A stretch of DNA of 64,000 nucleotides from Bradyrhizobium stylosanthis (GTDB lineage Bacteria; Pseudomonadota; Alphaproteobacteria; Rhizobiales; Xanthobacteraceae). Below, piece after piece: positions 9,447 through 18,062 of the stretch. Within the stretch, counting starts at the first letter, position 1; each line of letters begins with the position of its first letter. The notes below the pieces were generated by a model, which saw only the letters and a program-made list of their open reading frames with translations, searched no databases and was not told where the DNA came from. The DNA lies in NCBI RefSeq assembly GCF_001641335.1, contig NZ_LVEM01000002.1, forward strand, positions 785,663-849,662, given 5' to 3'. A program made the translations under genes and the position numbers.

Positions 9447-11162
9447 CTAGTTCACCCCCTGCGCGCCGCGAATCAGCTTCCCCGGCCGCTGTCCGGTGGC
9501 CTCGCCGTGCCGCCGCGTCACCACGCCCGACACGATCGTCGCATCATAGCCGTCGACGTCCTGCAGCAGCCGCCGTCCGCCGACCGGCAGATCGTAATGC
9601 ACCTTCGGCGGATGCAGATGCAGGCGGTCGTAATCGATCACGTTGACGTCGGCCTTGTAGCCGGGCGCGATCAGCCCGCGGTCGGTGAGGCCGACCGAAA
9701 GCGCGGTCTTGCGCGACTGCGCCGCGACCACGAACGGAATCGTCAGCTTCTCGCCGCGCTTGCGATCGCGCGTCCAGTGCGTCAGCAGATAGGTCGGGAA
9801 GCTGGCATCGCAGATGATGCCGCAATGCGCGCCGCCGTCGGACAGGCCCGGCACCGATTGCGGATCGATCAGCATCTCGCGCGTCGCATCGAGATTGCCG
9901 TCGGAATAGTTGAGGAAGGGCACGTAGAGCATGCCGCGGCCATCGTCCGACAGCATCGCGTCATAGGCAAGCTCCTCCGGCTGCCGTCCCTGCCTGCGCG
10001 CCTGCGGTCCCAGCGCGTTCTCCGGCGGCTGCTCGTAGTCGGGGGGATCGCCGAGCAGGAACATCTTGTCGTAGTTGGGACGGAAGAACAGCGGATCGTC
10101 GGTCGCGGTCGCCGTCTCGCTCAGGATTGCCTTGCGCACATCGGCTTGATGCAGCCGGGCCAGCCGCTCCCTCAGCGGCAGATGCGCGATCGCCTTGTAG
10201 CTCGGATGGGTCTGGAACGGATTGCGCGACAGCTCGAGCCCCAGCAGCAGGCCGACGGGCCGCGCCGCGATCTGCGCGGTGATGGAAAGGCCGCGCTTCG
10301 CCGCCGCATTGATCTCGTCCAGCGTCTGGCGCCAGCGGTTCGGCGATTTGTCGTTCTGCGTGATCGAGAACGAGATCGGGCATTTGGTCTGGTCCGCCAC
10401 CCGCAACATCATCGGCAGATCTTCGTGGATGGTGGAGAGATCCAGCACGAATTGCAGCACGCTGCGGCCCTGCCGATGCATCGCGCCCGCGATCGCGGTG
10501 AGCTCGTCCTCGCCGGCCTTCAGGGTCGGCGTGAAGTCGCCGGTCGAGGTGCGGTGGTTGAGCGTGCGCGAGGTCGAGAAGCCGAGCGCGCCGGAGCGCA
10601 CCGCTTCGCCCGCGAGCTTCGCCATCGCCGCATTGTCCTCGGCGGTCGATGGATCACGGCGCGCGCCGCGCTCGCCCATGACATAGACGCGGAGCGCCGC
10701 ATGCGGCAGCTGCGCGCCAACGTCGATGTCGAAATCGCGCTTGGCGAGCCAGTCCATGTAGTCCGGAAAGCTTTCCCAGGCCCAGGGAATGCCGGCGCTC
10801 AAGACCGGCTCGGGAATGTCCTCGACGCCTTCCATCAGCTGGATCAGGCGGGTGTGGTCGGCGGGCTTGCACGGCGCAAAGCCGACGCCGCAATTGCCCA
10901 TGATCGCGGTGGTAACCCCGTTCTGCGATGACGGCGTGATGTCCTGGCTCCAGGTGACCTGGCCGTCGTAATGGGTGTGCACGTCGACGAAGCCTGGCGT
11001 CACCAGCTTGCCGCGCGCGTCGATCTCTTCGCGGCCCTTAGCCGAGACCTTCCCAACCTCGCGGATCCTGCCACCGGTGATGGCGACGTCGGCCTCGAAC
11101 AGCTCGCCGCCGTGGCCGTCCGCAACGGTGCCGCCGCGGATCACGAGATCAGGGGTGCTCAT
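9447..11162 (-). CDS. N-acyl-D-amino-acid deacylase / D-aminoacylase family amidohydrolase
   Basis: The 571-aa product is a zinc amidohydrolase. DLVIRGGTVADGHGG opens the composite domain, VDVHTHYDGQVTW holds the metal-binding HxH, and LSDGGAHCG the late metal or catalytic Asp and His. The end, YDLPVGGRRLLQDVDGYDATIVSGVV, is typical of D-aminoacylases, which hydrolyse N-acyl-D-amino acids to the D-amino acid and a carboxylate. The start at 11162 (MSTPDLV) is preferred; the upstream in-frame sequence to 11315 is only translation of a palindromic repeat. A second MFS carrier lies upstream on the same strand and may be co-expressed. Confidence 0.9.
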   Translation of the reverse strand: MSTPDLVIRGGTVADGHGGELFEADVAITGGRIREVGKVSAKGREEIDARGKLVTPGFVDVHTHYDGQVTWSQDITPSSQNGVTTAIMGNCGVGFAPCKPADHTRLIQLMEGVEDIPEPVLSAGIPWAWESFPDYMDWLAKRDFDIDVGAQLPHAALRVYVMGERGARRDPSTAEDNAAMAKLAGEAVRSGALGFSTSRTLNHRTSTGDFTPTLKAGEDELTAIAGAMHRQGRSVLQFVLDLSTIHEDLPMMLRVADQTKCPISFSITQNDKSPNRWRQTLDEINAAAKRGLSITAQIAARPVGLLLGLELSRNPFQTHPSYKAIAHLPLRERLARLHQADVRKAILSETATATDDPLFFRPNYDKMFLLGDPPDYEQPPENALGPQARRQGRQPEELAYDAMLSDDGRGMLYVPFLNYSDGNLDATREMLIDPQSVPGLSDGGAHCGIICDASFPTYLLTHWTRDRKRGEKLTIPFVVAAQSRKTALSVGLTDRGLIAPGYKADVNVIDYDRLHLHPPKVHYDLPVGGRRLLQDVDGYDATIVSGVVTRRHGEATGQRPGKLIRGAQGVN

Positions 11163-11193
11163 GGTGTTTCTTCCCGTTTTGTTGTTGTTTCTT

Positions 11194-11313
11194 GTCGTCC
11201 CGGCGAAGGCCGGGACCCATAGCCACCACCTTGAGTTTGGCGAAGACTGGCAATGACCAGCTCGCGCCACAACTAAGTTCGTGAGTATGGGTCCCGGCCT
11301 TCGCCGGGACGAC
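11194..11313. repeat. Intergenic inverted repeat, family A (long form)
   Basis: This 120-bp copy lies between the deacylase start and the end of the MFS gene upstream. Its right arm runs into the region just 3' of the MFS stop, so it could form a hairpin at the end of the MFS message. Confidence 0.9.
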
Positions 11314-11327
11314 ATCGTTATTCGTCG

Positions 11328-12533
11328 CTACGCCTTCGCCGGCTTCCGTTCCGTGAACGGCGACAGCACCACCGTCGCCACCATGAAGATCACCGACGCG
11401 CCGAACACCCAATGCGGCGCGTTCTGGTCCATGATCCAGCCGAACAGCAGCGGTGAGACGATGCCGCCGAGATTGAAACCGGTGGAGACGATGCCGAAGG
11501 CGCGGCCCGCAGCGCCGGCGGGCGCGGCGTTGCGCACCAGCATGTCGCGCGAGGGCGCGATCACGCCGGAGAGGAAGCCTGCGGTCGCCATCGTTGCGGT
11601 CAGTGCCCAGACAGGCAGCGTCACCAGCGCGATCATCAGCACGATCGCCGCGTTCACGGCAAAGCAGGCCGCGGCGACATAGCCATGGTGTTTGGTGTAG
11701 TCGGCGAGGAAACCGCCCGCGAGCACGCCCGCGGCGCTGCAGCCGAGGAACGCCGTCAGCGTGACGTTGGCCGAGGAATAGGAGGCGCCATAGCCGCTCA
11801 TCAGCGCGACCACGCCGAAATTGTTGATGCCGGCGACCGACAGGCTGAGCAGCATGAACAGCGCGGTCAGCATCATCAGCGCCGGCGTGATGACGGCCTG
11901 CTTCGGCGCGTTCTCCGCGCCCGGCTTCTTCTTGTGGGCGCCGGCATCGGGAATGTTCATGGCGATCAGCAGCAGCGCGACCAGCACCGCGATCGCCCCC
12001 GAGGCGATCAGCGCGCCGGTGCCACCAGACATCGTGACGAGCGCCGCGACGATTGCCGGCGCCACCGCGCCGCCGAGAAAGCCCGCGAATGTGTGGATCG
12101 AGAAGGCGCGGCCCATCCGTGCCTCGTCCATGTGCTCGGCGAGGATGGCGTAGTCGGCGGGATGATAGACGCTGTTGGCGAGCCCGAGCAGCACGGCGCA
12201 GGCGATCAGTGAGACGTAGCTGAGGTGCAGGCCGAGCAGGATCAGGGCAAGGCCGCCGAGTGTGAGCCCGGCCAGCAGGATCTTCCGCGCGCCAAAATGA
12301 TCGACGAGATAGCCGGTCGGCGCCTGCGTCAGGCCGGACACGACCGCGAACACGGTCAGCGCGAAGCCGAGCTCGATATAGCCGACCCCGAGCCTCTCCT
12401 TGAGGAACGGAAACAGCATCGGCAGGACCAGCAGATGGAAATGGCTGACCCAGTGCGCGATCGAGATCCCCGTCAGCGTGCGCAGCGCACTGTCCGCCTT
12501 GCCTTGCTGCGGTGCGGCGAGAACGTCGACCAT
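11328..12533 (-). CDS. MFS transporter
   Basis: The 401-aa, 12-helix carrier opens with ALRTLTGISIAHWVSHFHLLVLPMLFPFLKER, a pattern (AHWVSHF) frequent in a rhizobial MFS group. The loop after helix 2 (GYLVDHFGARKI) carries the MFS motif A. The central loop is basic (HKKKPG). It lies upstream of the deacylase in the same direction, separated by a 165-bp gap with a palindrome, so linkage to D-amino-acid or peptide metabolism is only suggested by position. Confidence 0.88.
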   Translation of the reverse strand: MVDVLAAPQQGKADSALRTLTGISIAHWVSHFHLLVLPMLFPFLKERLGVGYIELGFALTVFAVVSGLTQAPTGYLVDHFGARKILLAGLTLGGLALILLGLHLSYVSLIACAVLLGLANSVYHPADYAILAEHMDEARMGRAFSIHTFAGFLGGAVAPAIVAALVTMSGGTGALIASGAIAVLVALLLIAMNIPDAGAHKKKPGAENAPKQAVITPALMMLTALFMLLSLSVAGINNFGVVALMSGYGASYSSANVTLTAFLGCSAAGVLAGGFLADYTKHHGYVAAACFAVNAAIVLMIALVTLPVWALTATMATAGFLSGVIAPSRDMLVRNAAPAGAAGRAFGIVSTGFNLGGIVSPLLFGWIMDQNAPHWVFGASVIFMVATVVLSPFTERKPAKA

Positions 12534-12645
12534 TGCAGTTCCGTTTCACTCCCGATGGACGCGCAAACTATCGGGGACAGCGGTTATTTGTCCATGAACG
12601 CAGGCGCATGGCAGGTAACGCGGGTGGGGGAATGAGGGGCCTCCA

Positions 12646-12664
12646 TCCTCGCCGGGACGACGGC
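12646..12664. repeat. Degenerate half-copy of family A
   Basis: Only the right arm (CGCCGGGACGACGG) of the family A element remains, with no matching left arm, suggesting a decayed copy. Confidence 0.55.
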
Positions 12665-12687
12665 GGAGTTTGAAGCGCTAGCCGTCT

Positions 12688-12867
12688 CTACAACGGCTCG
12701 TCATCATTTCCTTCGCGATCGCGCTTCGGCGTGGCGAAGTCGCCGTCTTCGTCATCGTCGTCGCTCTCGCGCGGTGGCAAGGGCTTCTTCGCCTTGTCGT
12801 CCGCCGTCTTCGGCGGTCCGCTCGGCTTGGAGCTCTTAATCCCGGTCTTTTTGGCGGTCTTGGCCAT
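12688..12867 (-). CDS. Small hypothetical charged protein
   Basis: The product is 59 aa, starting MAKTAKKTGIKSS. It has a lysine/proline-rich first half and an acidic cluster (ESDDDDEDGDF) followed by a mixed tail (KRDREGNDDEPL). No domain is recognised; the composition suggests an intrinsically disordered protein. The start at 12867 is chosen over 12894 because the extra residues (MQHHHPGPA) look like upstream sequence. It may be real because the residue bias is organised (basic then acidic), but it could be a chance frame. Confidence 0.5.
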   Translation of the reverse strand: MAKTAKKTGIKSSKPSGPPKTADDKAKKPLPPRESDDDDEDGDFATPKRDREGNDDEPL

Positions 12868-12957
12868 GGCTGGTCCCGGATGGTGATGCTGCATCCGAAT
12901 CTATCCGCCAAATATGAGCGGAACCTGACTTATCTCAAGGGGGGTGAGACCCGGCCG

Positions 12958-13995
12958 TCAGTGCAAGACCGGGCCGCCCGCCTTCTTCCAGGCATCGATG
13001 CCGCCGGCGATATGGGCGGTGTTGAGCAGGCCGGCGTCCTTGGCCGCCGCAACCGCCATCGCCGAGCGCTCGCCGAAGGCGCAGAAGAACACGACGCGGC
13101 GTCCCGTTGCGGCCGCGACCTCGCGCAGCATGCCGCCGGGCTTCAGGCTCTCCTCGACACTGGGATAGGGCGTATGCAATGCGCCCTCGAGCATGCCGTG
13201 CTTGATCCGCTCATTGGTCTCGCGCAGGTCGACCAGCAGGATGTCGGGCCGGCCGAGGCTGCGGATCGCGTCGACGGCGCTGAGCGCGCGGCCTTCCTTC
13301 TCCAGCGCCTCCTGATGCAGGCCGACATGCATGTTGGCGGGCACCGCCACGTCCATCATCTTCGGATTGGGCAGCTTCAGGTTCGCCATCAACTCGATAT
13401 ATTCGTCGACCGAGCGCACTTGGAGCCGCGGGTTGTAGCGCTTCTCCTCGCCGATGGTGGAGACGGTGTCGCCCTTGTAGTCATGCGCCGGGAATACCAT
13501 CGTCTCGTCCGGCAGCTTCAAGAGCCGGTTGAAAATCGATTCATACTGCGCGCGCGACGAACCGTTCTGGAAATCGGTGCGGCCGGTGCCGCGGATCAGC
13601 AGCGTGTCGCCGGTGAAGACGCGGTCGCCCATCAAATAGGAATAGGAATCGTCGGTGTGGCCCGGCGTGTACATCACGTCGAGCGACAGGCCCTCGATCG
13701 TCACCTTGTCGCCGTCGGCAACCCGCATCGCCACCACGTCGGCCTTGGTCTGGTCGCCCATCACCGTCATGCAATGGGTGCGGTCGCGCAGCTCGCCGAG
13801 CCCGGTGACGTGGTCGGCATGCAGATGAGTGTCGACGGCCTTGACCAGCTTGAGGTCGAGCTCGCGCAGCAGCTGGCAATAGCGGTCGACCTTCTCCAGC
13901 ACGGGATCGAGGATCAGCGCCTCGCCGCCGGGGCGGCTGGCGAGGACATAGCTGTAGGTGCCCGAAACGCTGTCGAAGAGCTGGCGGAAGATCAT
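12958..13995 (-). CDS. Persulfide dioxygenase (ETHE1-like metallo-beta-lactamase fold) fused to rhodanese
   Basis: The 345-aa product has two domains. Residues 1 to about 235 are an ETHE1-type metallo-beta-lactamase fold with HLHADH at 57-62, PGHTDDS near 111, GDTLLIRGTGRTDF near 129-142 and FPAHDY near 168. Residues about 236-345 are a rhodanese domain with the active-site loop CAFGERS and its cysteine at 305. ETHE1 enzymes oxidise glutathione persulfide to sulfite; rhodanese moves sulfane sulfur between thiols and sulfite, so the fusion can link both steps. It lies 320 bp downstream of the sox-dsrE genes on the same strand, which fits removal of sulfane sulfur from thiosulfate metabolism. 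Lactonase-like or hydroxyacylglutathione hydrolase activity is less likely given the GTGRTDFQ segment. Confidence 0.88.
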   Translation of the reverse strand: MIFRQLFDSVSGTYSYVLASRPGGEALILDPVLEKVDRYCQLLRELDLKLVKAVDTHLHADHVTGLGELRDRTHCMTVMGDQTKADVVAMRVADGDKVTIEGLSLDVMYTPGHTDDSYSYLMGDRVFTGDTLLIRGTGRTDFQNGSSRAQYESIFNRLLKLPDETMVFPAHDYKGDTVSTIGEEKRYNPRLQVRSVDEYIELMANLKLPNPKMMDVAVPANMHVGLHQEALEKEGRALSAVDAIRSLGRPDILLVDLRETNERIKHGMLEGALHTPYPSVEESLKPGGMLREVAAATGRRVVFFCAFGERSAMAVAAAKDAGLLNTAHIAGGIDAWKKAGGPVLH

Positions 13996-14314
13996 GGCAG
14001 GACCCGGCGGCTTGGAACTGATCTCGAGGATTCTACTACGTTGCGGGCCATAAGGAGAAGTAATTCACTGAGATTGAGAGGTAATTTGGAAGATTTTTAT
14101 TCCGCGGGGTGAGGGCTGGGTGTGGCCGATGGCTGCTCCACAAATTCGGTGTCGTCCCGGCGGAGGCCGGGACCCATAACCCCAGGGAGGAGTTTGGCGA
14201 AGACTAGTCGTCCGGTACTCCTACCGCTCGTCTAGAAGGATCACGCGGTATGGGTCCCGGCCTTCGCCGGGACGACGAGGAGGGCTGTGGCCTGTCACAA
14301 ACTCCCGACAGCCC
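13996..14314. other. Gene-free gap of 319 bp
   Basis: It holds one family A element (14151-14276) and an AT-richer stretch at about 14035-14105 just upstream of the persulfide dioxygenase start, the natural place for that gene's promoter. No convincing ORF or clear -35/-10 pair was seen. Confidence 0.6.
14151..14276. repeat. Intergenic inverted repeat, family A (long form)
   Basis: The left arm is GTCGTCCCGGCGGAGG and the right arm CCTTCGCCGGGACGAC, with CCCATAACC / TATGGG inside. The arms differ at one base, showing drift. Confidence 0.9.
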
Positions 14315-14770
14315 TTACGGCCGCACCAATGTGTACCCGTTCTCCGTCAGGAACAGGATCTGCCCGACGCCCACCTGCACCGGCGTTGCCGCCGGGATGA
14401 ATTCCGGCCGCTTGCCCGTCTCGCGCTCGAGCGTGTCGACCGTGTTGAGGCAGATGTCGAAACGCACGCCCTGCGCGATCAGGCTCTCGACCTGCTTGCG
14501 GCGCTCGCTGCCGGACAGCAGCAGATCGATGCCGGGGCCGAACGCCACCACCTCGATCGCGATCTTGTCGGGATCGTAGGCCTTCAACAAATTGTTGGCG
14601 ACGCTCAGCACCAGCGCCTGCTTCCTGGCATCACCGTCGGAGAGCTGCAGCACGATCTTGTGCTCGGCGAAGGGCTTGTCCTGGAGCGGCACCTGCTGGG
14701 CAAAGGCCTGTGGCATCGCCGCGCAGGCGAGCAGCGCCAGCAGCATCGCGCAAAAGACCTTCGACCGCAT
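14315..14770 (-). CDS. DsrE family exported protein in the sox operon
   Basis: The 151-aa product has a signal peptide (MRSKVFCAMLLALLACAAMPQAFA in two parts: basic n-region, then the hydrophobic core) and a DsrE/DsrF-like fold. The segments KIVLQLSDGDARKQALVLSV and IAIEVVAFGPGIDLLL are the strand-helix pattern of the family, and a single conserved-position Cys lies in FDICLNTVD. Relatives handle sulfane sulfur by binding it on cysteine. The start at 14770 gives the signal peptide and leaves 5 bp to soxB upstream, implying co-translation. A role in periplasmic sulfur handling is inferred from position and fold. Confidence 0.8.
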   Translation of the reverse strand: MRSKVFCAMLLALLACAAMPQAFAQQVPLQDKPFAEHKIVLQLSDGDARKQALVLSVANNLLKAYDPDKIAIEVVAFGPGIDLLLSGSERRKQVESLIAQGVRFDICLNTVDTLERETGKRPEFIPAATPVQVGVGQILFLTENGYTLVRP

Positions 14771-14775
14771 CACGC

Positions 14776-16521
14776 CTATCCCGCAATGCCGGGGTTGCCG
14801 TCGACGCCCTGCAGCGCGACGCCGGAGCCAAGGCGCTCCTGAAGCATCCGACCCGAGCGCAGATATTTGCCGACCACGTCCCATACCGGTGCGCCCTGCT
14901 GACCATTGACCGAGGCCCAGCCCGCGACCTTGTAGCGATGGCCGGCGCTGATCGCCTTGCCGTTGTTGAGCTTCAGCTCCGAGATGCGGCTGCCGATCGC
15001 ATTCGTCGGCGTGCAGGTGTAGCTGAGCCCGCCGGCACGCACCATGTCGCCGCCCTGCTGGTAATAGGGATCGGCGTTGAAGAGATTGTCGCAGACGTCT
15101 TCCATCACGGTCTTGATCTCTGCGCCCGTCATCTCCTGCACATAGGTCTCGGGATAGGTGATGGCGGTTTCCGCGAGCAGGTCCTCCATGGTCATCGCTT
15201 GGCCCGACAGCGCGGTGACGCCCCAGCGGAAGCCGGGCGACAGCGCGATCTCGGCATCGAGCTCGGTGCGCAGCGCGGTGCAGATCAATTCGTCCATCGG
15301 CCCGGTGAAATTGCCGCGGCGATAGAGCAGTCGGTCGGGCGTCGCGATCTTCTCCGACCAGTCGGAGACGTGCGGCGCACGAACCCGGCCGATCAGCTCG
15401 GCCATCCCGGGATCGGCTTTCAGCAGCTCCGAATAGACCGGCAGCAGATGATAGCGGACGTCGCTGACCTTGCCCTTGTCGAGCGCGAGGTCGAGCACGC
15501 CCAGGAATTTGCCGTTGGAGCCGGCATTGGTGACGAGCGTCGTGCCGCCGGCGTTCTTCACGGCAATCGGCTGCGGCACGGCATCATGGGTATGGCCGCC
15601 GAGGATGACGTCGATGCCGGTGACGCGGCTGGCGAGCTTGAGGTCGACATCCATGCCGTTGTGCGACAGCAGGATGACCGCATCGACCTTGTCGGTGCCG
15701 CGCAAGGCATCGACATGCTTCTGCAGTTCCTCCTCGCGGATGCCGAAAGTCCAATCCGGCGTGAAGCGCTTGGGATGCGCGATCGGCACGTAAGGAAAGG
15801 CTTGGCCGATGATTGCGACCCGATGACCGCCGAGCTCCTTGATCATGGACGGCTTGAAGACGCGCCCGGTCGCGGGGTCGAAGGCGCGGGCGTCGTTGAA
15901 CGCGGCTTCCTCGGTCAGGAAGACGTTCTGCGCCAGGAATTCGCCCTTGAAGCGCTCGAGATTGTCGCGCAGCGCCTGCTCGCCATAGGTGAATTCCCAA
16001 TGTCCGGTCATCGCCTCGATGCCGAGCAAATTGGCGACCTCCACCATGTCGCGGCCCTGCATGACGTTTGCAAGCCCGGTGCCCTGCCAGAGATCGCCGC
16101 CGTCGACGAGCAGCGAATCCTTTTCGCCGACGTCGCCGCGCAGGCGGTCGACCAGCGTCTTCAGATGGGCGAAGCCGCCGAGCTTGCCGAAACGGCCCGC
16201 GGACTTCTCGAACTCGAAGCAGGTGAAGGCATAGGCATCGGCGCTGTCGGGCCGGATGCCGAACCGCTCCAGGAAGGCGCGCCCGACCAGATGTGGCGGT
16301 CGTCCCGCCATCTCGCCGATGCCGATATTGACGCTGGGCTCGCGGAAATAGACCGGGTTGAGCTGCGCATGCGCGTCGGTGATGTGCAGGATTCGCGCGT
16401 TGCCGAACCGTTCGAGCTCGTAGATGCTTGCGGTCTCCGTGCCGCGCGCAAGCCGGGGCAGGCTGAGCGAAGCGGCGGCAAGGCCTGCAGCTCTCAGGAA
16501 ATCGCGGCGGCGGATGCCCAT
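14776..16521 (-). CDS. soxB: Thiosulfohydrolase SoxB
   Basis: The 581-aa product has a Tat signal (RRRDFLRAAGLAAAS) and a 5'-nucleotidase-like dimanganese core: ITDAHAQLNP (Asp49, His51), VDGGDLWQGTG, MTGHWEFTYG, ILLSHNGMD and ILGGHTHDAVP. SoxB hydrolyses the sulfate group from the cysteine-S-thiosulfonate carried on SoxY, in the periplasm. Length and motifs are those of complete SoxB. It sits 5 bp upstream of the DsrE gene and 53 bp downstream of soxK. Confidence 0.96.
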   Translation of the reverse strand: MGIRRRDFLRAAGLAAASLSLPRLARGTETASIYELERFGNARILHITDAHAQLNPVYFREPSVNIGIGEMAGRPPHLVGRAFLERFGIRPDSADAYAFTCFEFEKSAGRFGKLGGFAHLKTLVDRLRGDVGEKDSLLVDGGDLWQGTGLANVMQGRDMVEVANLLGIEAMTGHWEFTYGEQALRDNLERFKGEFLAQNVFLTEEAAFNDARAFDPATGRVFKPSMIKELGGHRVAIIGQAFPYVPIAHPKRFTPDWTFGIREEELQKHVDALRGTDKVDAVILLSHNGMDVDLKLASRVTGIDVILGGHTHDAVPQPIAVKNAGGTTLVTNAGSNGKFLGVLDLALDKGKVSDVRYHLLPVYSELLKADPGMAELIGRVRAPHVSDWSEKIATPDRLLYRRGNFTGPMDELICTALRTELDAEIALSPGFRWGVTALSGQAMTMEDLLAETAITYPETYVQEMTGAEIKTVMEDVCDNLFNADPYYQQGGDMVRAGGLSYTCTPTNAIGSRISELKLNNGKAISAGHRYKVAGWASVNGQQGAPVWDVVGKYLRSGRMLQERLGSGVALQGVDGNPGIAG

Positions 16522-16574
16522 CTCGAATTCTCCGCGCCCCTAACTAACGGTCCGACAGTTCCACGGCAGCAAGT

Positions 16575-16880
16575 CTAGCGGATTTCCATCGCCTTCCAGG
16601 CGTCTTTTTCAGACGTCGCCTGGAAGATCGAGGCCTTCGCCAGTGCCTCGGCCTCCTTCGCCGCAGCGGTTGCGCGGTCGAAGTCGCCGCCGTCGGCAGC
16701 CTTCTTTGCCGCCGCCAGCGCGGAAACGGTCACGGTCCATTGATTGCGCATGCCGGCTGCCTCCTTGGAGGCGGCTTCGGCAGCCGCATAGGCTGCCTTG
16801 TAGTCCGCCTCGTTTGCCGCGCGCGCGGACGGCGCAAGGCTCGAGGTCAGCAGCATCGCGAGGAGAAGTGACCGCTTCAT
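16575..16880 (-). CDS. soxK: SoxXA-binding protein (SoxK-like)
   Basis: The product is a small exported protein of 101 aa: a signal peptide (MKRSLLLAMLLTSSLAPSARA) and then an alanine-rich helical body with two AAKKAAD/AAKEAEALAK repeats. Small helical proteins of this kind encoded between soxA and soxB are SoxK, which in some bacteria binds SoxXA and raises its activity. It overlaps soxA by 4 bp. The assignment rests on position, size and composition rather than on a catalytic motif. Confidence 0.75.
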   Translation of the reverse strand: MKRSLLLAMLLTSSLAPSARAANEADYKAAYAAAEAASKEAAGMRNQWTVTVSALAAAKKAADGGDFDRATAAAKEAEALAKASIFQATSEKDAWKAMEIR

Positions 16881-17740
16881 GGCCGCGCTCCCGGGCCCGA
16901 AATCGGCAGTCCGTTGGCGACGTAGGAGAGGAAATATTCGACGTCGCGATATTCATCCGCCTGCGGCTCCAGCGGAACCGCGCGGGTCTGGCTGTTGCAG
17001 GTGACGAAGCGGCGGCTGGTCGTACCCATGCCGCTCCATTCGGAGCGGTAGATCGGCATCGCGTTCAGGATGCCGAGCGCGGGCGCCAGGATCTCGGCGC
17101 GGATACGCTCGCCCGGGCTCTGCACGTGGCAGCTCGCACAGGAGAAATTCATCTGGCCGCGGCGGGTGTAAAAATAGCGCTTGCCGTTCTCGAACGCCGC
17201 GAGCGCACGGGGATCATCGGGAATCTTGATGTCCATCAGCTCGCCGCGCGAGGTGTAGGCCATGTACGCGGTCAGCGAGGCCATCTCGTCCTTGACGTAG
17301 GAATAGGGCGCTTCGCCATTGGCCTCGCGGCAGCGATTGAGCGCGAGCTCCAGCGTGACGACCTTGCCTTCCTTTTCGTCGAAATAGGGATAGTTCTGGC
17401 GGATGCCGATGCCGCCGTTCGGGAAGCAGTCGGCATAGGTCTTGCCGTTCTTGAACGGTGTCGCGAACATTTCCTTGCCGGCGTCGAGCGCGAACTCGTA
17501 GGGCGGGAATTCCTCCTTCTCCTGCCACTGCCGCTTCATGTCCTCGTTCATGGAATAAGGACCGTTGACGAAATCCTCGTGCTTCACGTTCGGAAACTTC
17601 TGGAAGAAGAAGTTCTGGAACGCCTTGGCATCAGCGACGGGGTCGACCTTGTCGGCCGCGATCACGCGCGGGGAGGTCAGCGCGAACGCGACCAGCGCGG
17701 CGCTGAGCGAGCCAAGCAGGAGATGGATGCGGGCCGTCAT
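16877..17740 (-). CDS. soxA: Sulfur-oxidation cytochrome SoxA (single-haem type)
   Basis: The 287-aa product has a signal peptide ending at VIAADK. Only one CxxCH haem site is visible, CASCH in FSCASCHVQSPGER. The position of a first haem in two-haem SoxA holds a lone Cys (ADCFPNGG), with another in LNRCREANG, probably forming a disulfide. The late Cys in RRFVTCNSQTRA is the expected axial or active-site cysteine. With SoxX it conjugates thiosulfate to the SoxY cysteine. The start at 17740 follows from a TGATG overlap with the soxZ stop; the in-frame codons further upstream lie within soxZ. Confidence 0.94.
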   Translation of the reverse strand: MTARIHLLLGSLSAALVAFALTSPRVIAADKVDPVADAKAFQNFFFQKFPNVKHEDFVNGPYSMNEDMKRQWQEKEEFPPYEFALDAGKEMFATPFKNGKTYADCFPNGGIGIRQNYPYFDEKEGKVVTLELALNRCREANGEAPYSYVKDEMASLTAYMAYTSRGELMDIKIPDDPRALAAFENGKRYFYTRRGQMNFSCASCHVQSPGERIRAEILAPALGILNAMPIYRSEWSGMGTTSRRFVTCNSQTRAVPLEPQADEYRDVEYFLSYVANGLPISGPGARP

Positions 17741-18051
17741 CACGCGATCTTCGCCGTGGTCGTGTCCGAGCCACCCTTGTTGTCGGTCCAGGAGATCTTG
17801 AGCTCGTCGCCCTTCTTGGCACCCTTGAAGCTGAACTTGATGTAGGGGTCCTTGGAGACCGCGGTGCCCCAATCGGCGACGAACACGTCCTTGCCGTTAC
17901 ATTCGAATTTCAGCTGCTGGATGTAGTGCGCCGGAATCAGCTCGCCCTTGGAATCCTTGACGAGGCCGGTGTCCATGGGGTGCTGGATCAGCGCCTGCAC
18001 CTCGGTGATGTCGCCGTTGGCGGTCGCGCGGACGCGAATGCTGGATGCCAT
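17740..18051 (-). CDS. soxZ: Sulfur carrier complex subunit SoxZ
   Basis: The product is 103 aa, all beta and without a signal peptide. ASSIRVRATANGDITEVQALIQHPM and IQQLKFECNGKDVF are typical of SoxZ, which pairs with SoxY and is carried to the periplasm with it. It ends one base into the soxA start and begins 11 bp after soxY, so it is tightly coupled. Confidence 0.95.
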   Translation of the reverse strand: MASSIRVRATANGDITEVQALIQHPMDTGLVKDSKGELIPAHYIQQLKFECNGKDVFVADWGTAVSKDPYIKFSFKGAKKGDELKISWTDNKGGSDTTTAKIA

Positions 18052-18062
18052 CTCGGTTCTCC

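Noticed and set aside
9507..10931. 474-codon plus-strand frame opposite the D-aminoacylase
   Set aside because: It is antisense to a well-supported enzyme with metal-binding motifs; composition is that of a shadow frame.
14710..16578. 622-codon plus-strand frame opposite soxB
   Set aside because: SoxB on the minus strand has all family motifs; this frame has none.
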